DNA from: G963662905 sp963662905
GTDB taxonomy: Bacteria; Bacteroidota; Bacteroidia; Bacteroidales; WRLA01
Length of the DNA: 64,000 nt
Assembly: GCA_963662905.2 (NCBI GenBank)
Contig: CAXXFD010000003.1
Location: 1,364,001 to 1,428,000, forward strand
Direction of reading: 5' to 3'
Shown: positions 1 to 6,643 of the stretch, piece after piece
How positions within the stretch are numbered: the stretch's first letter is position 1
Layout of the letters: each line of letters opens with the position of its first letter
Position numbers and translations under genes: made by a program
Notes under the pieces: model-generated
Told to the model about the DNA's origin: nothing
The model's database searches: none
What the model saw: the letters and a program-made list of their open reading frames with translations, nothing else

Positions 1-278
1 TTCTGATCCACAGCAACCAGCCCATGCATTTGGTAAGCGATGCCGATTGCTCCAACCTTATTTATTTCAAAAGGATAATCTGTTTTGAGCTGTTGCATGG
101 CCTGAAAGATGCACTTCATCCAAATATCAGGATTTTGTTCCGCCCATCCGGACTGCGGGCTAAGGATATCCATTTCCTTTTCCGGCCAACCGGCAGCAGC
201 AATTTGACGGCCATTTTCGCCATTGATGAGCGCAATTTTCACCGAAGAGCTGCCAAGATCAATTCCAAGCAAATTCAT
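1..278 (-). CDS. xylB: Xylulokinase (FGGY kinase), N-terminal part only
   Basis: The reverse strand from an ATG at 276-278 encodes about 92 residues before the window edge. They begin MNLLGIDLGSSSVKIALI, the phosphate-binding loop of the actin-like FGGY sugar kinases, and continue with GWAEQNPDIW and GIAYQMHGLV, which match the start of xylulokinase. Xylulokinase phosphorylates D-xylulose to xylulose 5-phosphate in the cytoplasm. FGGY kinases share this N-terminus, so another pentulose substrate is possible, but the YQMHG segment fits XylB best. The rest of the gene lies outside the window. Confidence 0.85.
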   Translation of the reverse strand, partial: MNLLGIDLGSSSVKIALINGENGRQIAAAGWPEKEMDILSPQSGWAEQNPDIWMKCIFQAMQQLKTDYPFEINKVGAIGIAYQMHGLVAVDQ

Positions 279-507
279 AATACAATCTTTTCTACAAAAA
301 AAGGCAATAAAACGCAGGATAAAAGGGAAAATATGGCCAATTTAGGGTAGGATATGGACAGAATACTTAATCATCATCCTTAGACAAGCAATACAAAACT
401 CAGCTCAACATCAATTCATCAAAACCGGGATACAAAGAAGATTATCTATCTTTGTCGGGATACGAAGAAAGGATAATATATTCGTTCACAATAAAATCCG
501 ACAGATA

Positions 508-957
508 ATGAAAGTGAATAAAGAACGAAAGCCATTATATTTATATTTACGAATATGCAGCTTGCTTATAATTCTATGCGCCACAAATGTAATGGCTCAA
601 AGCACAGATTATGACCTGAACAAAAAACCCATTGCGGAACGGCAACTTTCTGGTGATAGCATGGTCAACCCCAACAATTTTGCATTTCCTGATGGCAAAC
701 TCAAATGCCTGGTCATGAGCTTTGACGATGAGCCTGAACACGACCGTATTCTCATTGAGAAGCTGAACAAAGCGAATATCACAGGAACCTTCCATTTTAA
801 TTCGGGCAGGTTGGGTAAAAAAGCAGACTGGTTAAGTTCAGAATTGGGCTACGATGTATATTTTGTAACAGAACCTGAACTTGGCACATTATATCAGAAC
901 CACGAAATATCAGGACACACTGTACACCACAAAGGATTAAATAATCAAAATGCATGA
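508..957 (+). pseudogene. Polysaccharide deacetylase remnant (N-terminal part)
   Basis: The frame has a signal peptide (about residues 1-30, ending CATNVMAQ) and then the start of a NodB-type deacetylase: VMSFDDEPEHDR around residues 69-80, ITGTFHFNSG near 90-99 and HEISGHTVHH near the end. Intact deacetylases need about 100 more residues with further motifs. Here the frame stops at 957 directly after the HxxxH-like segment. It runs straight into an unrelated hydrolase tail in another frame (950-1111), so a deletion has probably joined two genes. A TATCTTTG box at 447-454 could be a promoter element, but no -33 match was found. Confidence 0.6.
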
Positions 958-1111
958 AAAAGATTCAGTTTATCAATTGATTAACTTGTTTGAGGTATTT
1001 GTTGGTGATGACGGTTTAATAAAACCAAATCTCACAACAGATGGCACCCATTTGAATGAAGCTGGTTATAAACTTTGGGCAGAAAAGATTGAAGCTGTTC
1101 TGAAAAACTAA
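950..1111 (+). pseudogene. SGNH/GDSL hydrolase C-terminal remnant
   Basis: A 53-residue frame starting ATG at 950 ends with DGTHLNEAGYKLWAEKIEAV, the catalytic Asp-x-x-His block (block V) and final helix of SGNH/GDSL esterases. The catalytic serine and oxyanion blocks are absent. The fragment overlaps the end of the deacetylase remnant by 8 bp in a different frame, so it looks like the tail of a second gene left after a deletion. A functional product is unlikely. Confidence 0.6.
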
Positions 1112-1380
1112 TGGCACATGATTTATTAGTATTCTGATTGGAATAAATATTTACTTCCAGACAGAAATTCACAGTCCATAAAACTACCTCAAGGTGCAGA
1201 AAGCCTTTCTCGCAGAGACGCAAAGCTGCAAACCAGGTTAAATGGAAATCAGCGTAAATCAACACGATCACAGGAGGCTTTTCCCAACAGATTTCACAGA
1301 TAGACGCAGATATAAATCTTTACGCCCTTGCGTCTTCGCGAGGAACCCAAAACATAAGTTTTCAGAAGCCTTGTGACTCT
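1112..1380. other. Intergenic region with degraded repeat-like sequence
   Basis: No gene is supported here. The stretch contains phrases such as cgcagagacgcaaag (near 1214), acagatttcacagatagacg (near 1287) and cttgcgtcttcgcgag (near 1327). They resemble one another and their complements, and look like decayed dispersed intergenic repeats. Whether they recur elsewhere in the genome cannot be seen from this window. Confidence 0.35.
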
Positions 1381-2499
1381 CTAAAAAGCATAAAGTGCTG
1401 TGAAATAAAGCCCGCTTGTATTTTTCCCAATAGCAAACTCTGTACGGAGATAAATCTTTTCTTTGCGGTTGGCCAGAAAGGTTATAGCTCCTCCATAGGA
1501 GTATTTTATGTTATTGAGGCGGAAATCTGAAAAGTTGCGGCCTACATCGCCCAGTGCACCAAACACACTCCCACCGACACGCCAGAACAGCAACCTCCTC
1601 AGCTCCAGCTGCCCAAAAAGGTAATTCCTGTCTCGGTAGCGGCCTTTAAAATATCCGCGCATATAGCTGTCGCCACCCAAGCGACCAGTGCGGTAGAACG
1701 GGGCTTCGCCAAAATTCATTTCCGCATATCCCTGCACAGCAAATACTGTACGATTATCCATGCTGTAATATTTGCGAAAAATAAAATTCAGAAAGGTAAA
1801 TTCATAGTCTGAGCCCAATGCACGCAGAAATGTATAGGATTGAATTTCGTGATAATGACCACAAGTTGGTGCAAAAATATTATCACGTGAATCGAGGCGC
1901 AGCGCCAATCCAAAGCCAAAAGTTGTGCCTCCGTCTGCTCCATAAACGGCTTTACGATCAATCAGGCCGCCTTTTTCAAACTTATCCATTTTGTAGTTCA
2001 TATACTCAAACTGCATTCCGAGGAAAAGGTGCTTAAAGAAGCGTTTCATGATAACCAGCTCATTACGGAAGTATTCCGGCGTAAAAGCTTCCTCTGCATC
2101 ATCAGGTGTATCATTGCCCACTCCCCAAAACTTATAAGGATAATGATATATTTCGAAATCATTACGAATCCAGAATCGGTTATCTGGTGTGAAAATGCCG
2201 ATCGGTAACCTGAGGATTATCTGATCTTCCTGAGTGTAAACGCCATACAAGGCCACCTGGGAAGTCCGTGTTACAGAATCCTTTGACAGTTTAAAATTGA
2301 AAAGCCCGGTTGCACCGCCTGCCCAGCGGGTTTCGGGCGTGTAAAATGCCACGGGCATTCCCAGCCATGAGGGCTTAAATTCGGTTTTGGACGCACTGTC
2401 GGACTGCGCTTTAATGGTTTTCCATAAAACCGGCAAAAGCAAAAACAAAAATACAGTCCAAAAATGAGCTATATATTTTTTAGCGGTTGATACGTTCAT
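1381..2499 (-). CDS. Omp85/BamA-like outer-membrane beta-barrel protein
   Basis: This 372-residue protein has a signal peptide (hydrophobic stretch near residues 12-25) and no visible POTRA repeats. The remainder is beta-barrel-like and carries SYMRGYFKGRYRDRNYLFG, which corresponds to the conserved (V/M)RGY/F loop of the Omp85 'surface antigen' fold, and it ends in aromatic FTALYAF as barrel C-termini do. The ATG at 2499 is preferred over upstream starts because the signal peptide begins there. It overlaps the end of the DUF4833 gene by 20 bp and is the last gene of the sugar operon. It may translocate or anchor a surface product, but related barrels of this size have no settled function. 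Confidence 0.72.
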   Translation of the reverse strand: MNVSTAKKYIAHFWTVFLFLLLPVLWKTIKAQSDSASKTEFKPSWLGMPVAFYTPETRWAGGATGLFNFKLSKDSVTRTSQVALYGVYTQEDQIILRLPIGIFTPDNRFWIRNDFEIYHYPYKFWGVGNDTPDDAEEAFTPEYFRNELVIMKRFFKHLFLGMQFEYMNYKMDKFEKGGLIDRKAVYGADGGTTFGFGLALRLDSRDNIFAPTCGHYHEIQSYTFLRALGSDYEFTFLNFIFRKYYSMDNRTVFAVQGYAEMNFGEAPFYRTGRLGGDSYMRGYFKGRYRDRNYLFGQLELRRLLFWRVGGSVFGALGDVGRNFSDFRLNNIKYSYGGAITFLANRKEKIYLRTEFAIGKNTSGLYFTALYAF

Positions 2500-3058
2500 G
2501 GCAAAGCTTATTTCCTTCAAGGCTGATGCCGAATACATCCACATAAACCACATCCATATACATGCGCGATGGATTGGCAAATACATATAGCTTCCTTAAA
2601 ACCGCCTTTTTTCCGTTTATATCACAGACTGCCACCGGATTACCGCTTTCATCTTTCGTAAGCATCAATTCCCTTCCTTTAAAAGCACTCAGCTTGATAC
2701 TCCGGCTTCCATCCTTATTTTCTTTTGATGAATATCCGTAACCGAAATTCCTGTCCAGCCATGAAAGCTCGGCCCGAAGGCTGTCGGTTGCAAAATGCAT
2801 CCAATAAACATCCATCGGCTTATCTTCATCAATCAAAGCATCCGATGACAGGTTGGCATCATAATATACTGTATTATGGTTATGATTTTTTTCAATACGA
2901 AAAAGAGGAATATTCTGCTTTGCGCATCCGGGAGCACGGAAAGGGCGGTGATAATTATCTTCTGAAGCATCAATTTTCGGATGCACCTGAGCATTTCCTG
3001 CCGGGAGAGCCCCCAACAGGAAATACATCAGTACAATCAAAAATATTTTTTGTTGCAT
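2480..3058 (-). CDS. DUF4833-family secreted protein
   Basis: The 192-residue product starts with a signal peptide (MQQKIFLIVLMYFLLGALPAGNAQ region). It continues with FRIEKNHNHNTVYYDAN, DEDKPMDVYWMHFATDS and FGYGYSSKENKDGSRSIKLS, which match my recollection of the DUF4833 family, a small secreted family of unknown function. It lies 5 bp after the NeuB-like gene and overlaps the Omp85-type gene by 20 bp, so translation of the two is likely coupled. Location is probably periplasmic. A role in handling the surface product of the operon is only inference. Confidence 0.65.
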   Translation of the reverse strand: MQQKIFLIVLMYFLLGALPAGNAQVHPKIDASEDNYHRPFRAPGCAKQNIPLFRIEKNHNHNTVYYDANLSSDALIDEDKPMDVYWMHFATDSLRAELSWLDRNFGYGYSSKENKDGSRSIKLSAFKGRELMLTKDESGNPVAVCDINGKKAVLRKLYVFANPSRMYMDVVYVDVFGISLEGNKLCHERINR

Positions 3059-3063
3059 CAGGT

Positions 3064-3939
3064 TTAGCTTTTCACCCTACGGAGTTTCCTGATAGAGCCC
3101 AGCTCGCTATCATATACCTTTTTTTGTCCATCGCCCATGGCGTGCTCGATATCACGGATATCTTTCACCAGGCGGTACATACCATGGATTTCAACGGAAG
3201 CCGCCTGATCGCTGCCCCACATGGCACGGTCGAGGGTAATATGACGTTCAATAAATGCGGCACCCAATGCAACTGCCGCGTAGCTTGGTGCCAAACCGGT
3301 TTCATGACCGGAATAACCAATCGGCACGCCGGGGAAACGTTCTTTATACTGCTCGATCACCCTGATATTCAGTTCATCTACCTTACAAGGGTAAGTAGAA
3401 GTTGATTGTGCCAGCAGCAGATTTTCCGTACCTAAAAGTTCCACAGCACGGTCAACCTGTTCAAGGGAAGACATCCCGGTAGAAAGCATAATGGGTTTGC
3501 CTGTTTCTTTCAGTCTTTTAATCAGGTCATTATCGGTTAAACTTGCTGAAGCTATTTTGTACAAAACCGGATTGAACTCCTCCAGGAAATCCACTGAAGG
3601 CACATCCCATGGGCTTGCAAACCAATGGAGGTTTCGCTCCCTGCAATGCCGGTCGATGCGACCATATTCTTCGGCATTAAACTCAACTTTATGGCGGTAA
3701 TCAATATACTTCATCCGCCCCCATGGCGTATCGCGTTCCATATCCCATTGATCACGCGGCGTACAGATTTCGGGCGTTCTTTTTTGAAATTTTACTGCGT
3801 CGCAGCCTGCAAAGATCGCTCCATCAATGAGTTTCAAGGCATTTTCCAGATTTCCGTTATGGTTGATTCCAATTTCTCCAATAACATAACAGGGTCCGTT
3901 ATCACCAATGTAACGGTTTCCAACTTTTACTTTAGCCAT
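3064..3939 (-). CDS. NeuB-like sialic/nonulosonic acid synthase
   Basis: The 291-residue protein is a TIM-barrel synthase of the NeuB/SpsE family, which condenses phosphoenolpyruvate with an aldose (phosphate) to form an eight- or nine-carbon acidic sugar. Visible family signatures are YVIGEIGINHNGN near residues 18-30, DAVKFQKRTPE near 48-58, YKIASASL, KPIMLSTGMSSLEQ, STSTYPCKVDE, GYSGHETGL and AFIERHITLDR. NeuB proteins of about 340-350 residues carry a C-terminal SAF (antifreeze-like) domain; here the protein stops right after the barrel, so that domain is missing. The gene sits between the KdsC-like phosphatase gene (2 bp apart) and DUF4833. The exact substrate cannot be read from the sequence. 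Confidence 0.85.
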   Translation of the reverse strand: MAKVKVGNRYIGDNGPCYVIGEIGINHNGNLENALKLIDGAIFAGCDAVKFQKRTPEICTPRDQWDMERDTPWGRMKYIDYRHKVEFNAEEYGRIDRHCRERNLHWFASPWDVPSVDFLEEFNPVLYKIASASLTDNDLIKRLKETGKPIMLSTGMSSLEQVDRAVELLGTENLLLAQSTSTYPCKVDELNIRVIEQYKERFPGVPIGYSGHETGLAPSYAAVALGAAFIERHITLDRAMWGSDQAASVEIHGMYRLVKDIRDIEHAMGDGQKKVYDSELGSIRKLRRVKS

Positions 3940-3941
3940 AA

Positions 3942-4472
3942 TCAGGATTGTATTTGTTTTGAAAGGATTATTATTTCTGCCAGTTCACGGAAAGCTCCAT
4001 GTCCGCCACCACATTTCAGCCTGATATCCGCGGCTTTCGAAACATGATAAAAAGCATCTTCAGGAGCTGCGCTCAGCCCACAAAAGGACATTGCTTCCAG
4101 ATCATTTACATCGTCGCCGATAAATGCTGCACGTGAAGGGTCGATTTCTTTTTCTTCGAGGATACGGCGTACAAGGTTAACTTTGTCCTTGATGCCACCA
4201 AACATACGGACACCCAGTTTTTCGGCACGTCGGCGCACCACATCCGAATCTTCTCCGGTGATAATAATGGTTTCCACATTATTGATTTTCCTGAGACGTT
4301 CAACGCCCATTCCATCGCGCATGGAAAAACGTTTCATTGCTTCACCCTCTGCCGAGAAAAAAACGCCGCCATCCGTTAAAACGCCATCGCAATCAGTAAA
4401 AACAATACGAATACGCGCCGCTTTGCGAATAATTTCCCGCGACAGCCTCGCTTCTTCCAATTGTACTTTCAT
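3942..4472 (-). CDS. KdsC-like HAD phosphatase
   Basis: This 176-residue HAD-superfamily phosphatase has motif I FTDCDGVLTDGG, a threonine motif II (ETIIITGEDS) and motif III/IV FIGDDVNDLEAM. It lacks a large cap domain, as in KdsC (Kdo 8-phosphate phosphatase) and the phosphatases that remove phosphate from nonulosonate 9-phosphates. The ATG at 4472 is chosen because the protein then begins MKVQLEEARLSREIIRKAAR; a longer frame would overlap the SDR gene. Its place directly before the NeuB-like gene suggests that it dephosphorylates the NeuB product, a common pairing. Confidence 0.82.
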   Translation of the reverse strand: MKVQLEEARLSREIIRKAARIRIVFTDCDGVLTDGGVFFSAEGEAMKRFSMRDGMGVERLRKINNVETIIITGEDSDVVRRRAEKLGVRMFGGIKDKVNLVRRILEEKEIDPSRAAFIGDDVNDLEAMSFCGLSAAPEDAFYHVSKAADIRLKCGGGHGAFRELAEIIILSKQIQS

Positions 4473-4491
4473 ATTATGTGTGTTTTTATTT

Positions 4492-5301
4492 TTACCATAT
4501 TGTCCAGCCACCATCAACAACAAGATTGGCTCCGGTCATATAGGATGACGTATCGCCGGCAAGGAAGACAAGCGCTCCGCGATAATCTGCCGGTTTTGCC
4601 ATTCGCCTCAGTGGGGTGCGTTTCGAATAGCTTTCCACGAAAAAGTCATCTTGCCCGTTTTGCACACCACCCGGAGACAAGGCATTGACGCGCACACCTT
4701 TATTGCCCCAGTATGCAGCAAGGTATCGTGTAAACATCAATACACCTCCTTTGGTCACTGAATAAGCAGGCGGTTTATAAAAAACCTGCTCACCTTCATC
4801 ATTCAGGTAAAGCGACTGGTCTGGTGCGGTAATTCCATAAGTTGATGCGATATTAATGATGCTGCCGCTCCCCTGCTCTGCCATGGTTTTCCCAAGTGTT
4901 TGGGCACAAAGGAAAACGCCGGTGAGGTTTACATCGATGCTTCGCTGCCAGTTTTCCAAAGTGTAATTCTCAAACTTTGAATCTTCGAGTGCCGCTTTAG
5001 GATCTTCGAACATATCGTTAACTGCTGCATTGTTCACCAGTATATCAATGCGCCCCAGCCGGCTTATAATTTTATTGCGCAGCTTAACCACAGACTCAGG
5101 ACTGGTAACATCCAGTTTATATCCAAAGCTTCCTTCCGGAAAATCTTTGGCCATATGTTCACATGCCAGGCGGTGCATATCGGTCGGCACTACAATGGCG
5201 CCTGCTTCTGCCAGCGCATCGCAATGTTGACGACCTAACAAACCCAGTGCTCCGGTTACAACGGCTACTTTTCCCTTTAGCGAAAACTTTTCGGTGCTCA
5301 T
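4492..5301 (-). CDS. Short-chain dehydrogenase/reductase (SDR)
   Basis: The 269-residue classical SDR has the nucleotide-binding TGALGLLGRQ near residues 17-26, the NNAA motif (ILVNNAAVND), the serine of IINIASTYG and the catalytic YSVTK. SDRs oxidise or reduce an alcohol/ketone with NAD(P). It overlaps the aminotransferase gene by 4 bp. In such sugar clusters an SDR makes the keto sugar that the aminotransferase then aminates; this pairing is inferred from context. It resembles PtmA-type reductases of legionaminate clusters, but the resemblance is general. Confidence 0.8.
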   Translation of the reverse strand: MSTEKFSLKGKVAVVTGALGLLGRQHCDALAEAGAIVVPTDMHRLACEHMAKDFPEGSFGYKLDVTSPESVVKLRNKIISRLGRIDILVNNAAVNDMFEDPKAALEDSKFENYTLENWQRSIDVNLTGVFLCAQTLGKTMAEQGSGSIINIASTYGITAPDQSLYLNDEGEQVFYKPPAYSVTKGGVLMFTRYLAAYWGNKGVRVNALSPGGVQNGQDDFFVESYSKRTPLRRMAKPADYRGALVFLAGDTSSYMTGANLVVDGGWTIW

Positions 5302-6632
5302 TTTTCGACAGGTTTTGTATTGAAATCTGAAGTTTTTCTGAAAACAGGCTGTACCGGCTCCCCTTCGATTGATTTCTCCAACAGCCCCTTGTTCAGCACA
5401 TCACTAAAAAGCCCGAGCACTTCATCATAAGCTTTAAGCGTATAAATAATATCCTCATCTTTATGGGAAAAGCTGATATTGTGGAAACCGGACCAAAGGA
5501 TACCCCTGCGGATCAGTTCTTGCTGAACGAAAGATTTCTGAAGCAGCGGATCACCATCTTCAGGAGAAAAGCTTACCAGGCTGCGCCAGTCATAACCAAT
5601 GGCTTTCACATTTTTAAGCCCATGCATATCGGCCAGCTGATTGAATCCATCTTTAAGTTTCTTTCCCTGGAGGGCCAGATAATGTTGTACATTTTTTTCC
5701 TGCATTTCGAGCAGACAGGCTTTTGTTGCTGCAAGTGAAAGGGCTTCCCCACCGAAAGTATTATAGAAAAAGACATCCGTATCAAAATGCTGCATGATTT
5801 CAGCCTTTCCGGTCAATACTGCAATAGGCATCCCATTTGCAATCGCCTTTGAATAGGTTGCCAAATCGGGTGTGATGCCAAAATACTCCTGAGCCCCGCC
5901 CATCGCCATACGGAAACCTGTCCACATTTCATCAAAAATGAGCACGATTCCTTTTTCGCGGCAGATTTCGGCCACTTTATGCAAAAAGCCATTTTCCGGA
6001 GCATGGAAGACTACCGGTTCCAGAATTACGGCAGCCGTATTTTCATCAATCGAATTCCTGAATGAATCAATATCGTTATAATTAAATGTATGTGTCAGAT
6101 TCTGGATCTCTTGAGGAATTCCGGCATTGCGTGCGATGGTGCTTACATACCAATCGTGCCAGCCGTGATATCCGCAGCAAAGCACTTTGCTTTTTCCGGT
6201 ATAGGCCCGTGCCACGCGTATCGCGGCCGTTGTTACATCTGCTCCTGATTTTGAGTAGCGCACCATTTCTGCATTAGGCAAAATTTCGCGCAGCATCTCA
6301 GCCACTTCCACTTCAAGCGGATTGACCAAAGAAAATGTAATCCCTTTTGCCAATTGCTGGATTATTGCGTTATCGGTGCGGTCATAGGCATATCCCAGCG
6401 ATAATGGCCCAATGCCCATATTATAATCGATAAATTCATTTCCATCAACGTCCCAAACATGGCAGCCTTTTCCTCTTGAAAGATATACCGGGGCGATGCC
6501 ACGCACATGCTGGGACGGCCCTTTGGCCATGGTTTGTGTATCCGATGGGATAAGGCCGTTTGAACGGCGCAGGTACTGTTTTGATATTTCGATATCCGGA
6601 AAATTCCGGTTAAAAGCTACTTTATTTGGCAT
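5298..6632 (-). CDS. Class III PLP-dependent aminotransferase (GSA aminomutase-like)
   Basis: The 444-residue protein resembles glutamate-1-semialdehyde aminomutase. It has VWDVDGNEFIDYNMGIGPLSLGY near residues 59-81, the phosphate-binding SGADVTTAAIRVARAYTG, CGYHGWHDWY, the cofactor aspartate in IFDEMWTGFR and the PLP lysine in TYSKAIANGMP. A C-terminal stretch of about 25 residues exceeds the family core. Class III enzymes transfer amino groups to aldehydes or ketones. Within this operon the likely acceptor is a sugar rather than glutamate semialdehyde. Its start lies 11 bp after the stop of the transketolase fusion. Confidence 0.82.
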   Translation of the reverse strand: MPNKVAFNRNFPDIEISKQYLRRSNGLIPSDTQTMAKGPSQHVRGIAPVYLSRGKGCHVWDVDGNEFIDYNMGIGPLSLGYAYDRTDNAIIQQLAKGITFSLVNPLEVEVAEMLREILPNAEMVRYSKSGADVTTAAIRVARAYTGKSKVLCCGYHGWHDWYVSTIARNAGIPQEIQNLTHTFNYNDIDSFRNSIDENTAAVILEPVVFHAPENGFLHKVAEICREKGIVLIFDEMWTGFRMAMGGAQEYFGITPDLATYSKAIANGMPIAVLTGKAEIMQHFDTDVFFYNTFGGEALSLAATKACLLEMQEKNVQHYLALQGKKLKDGFNQLADMHGLKNVKAIGYDWRSLVSFSPEDGDPLLQKSFVQQELIRRGILWSGFHNISFSHKDEDIIYTLKAYDEVLGLFSDVLNKGLLEKSIEGEPVQPVFRKTSDFNTKPVEK

Positions 6633-6643
6633 GGAATGATATT

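Noticed and set aside
24..350. Plus-strand ORF of 108 codons at the window start.
   Set aside because: It is antisense to the xylulokinase N-terminus, which has clear family motifs.
1032..1271. Minus-strand 79-codon ORF between the hydrolase remnants and the Omp85-type gene.
   Set aside because: The sequence is repeat-like intergenic DNA, composition is not protein-like, and it overlaps the SGNH remnant.
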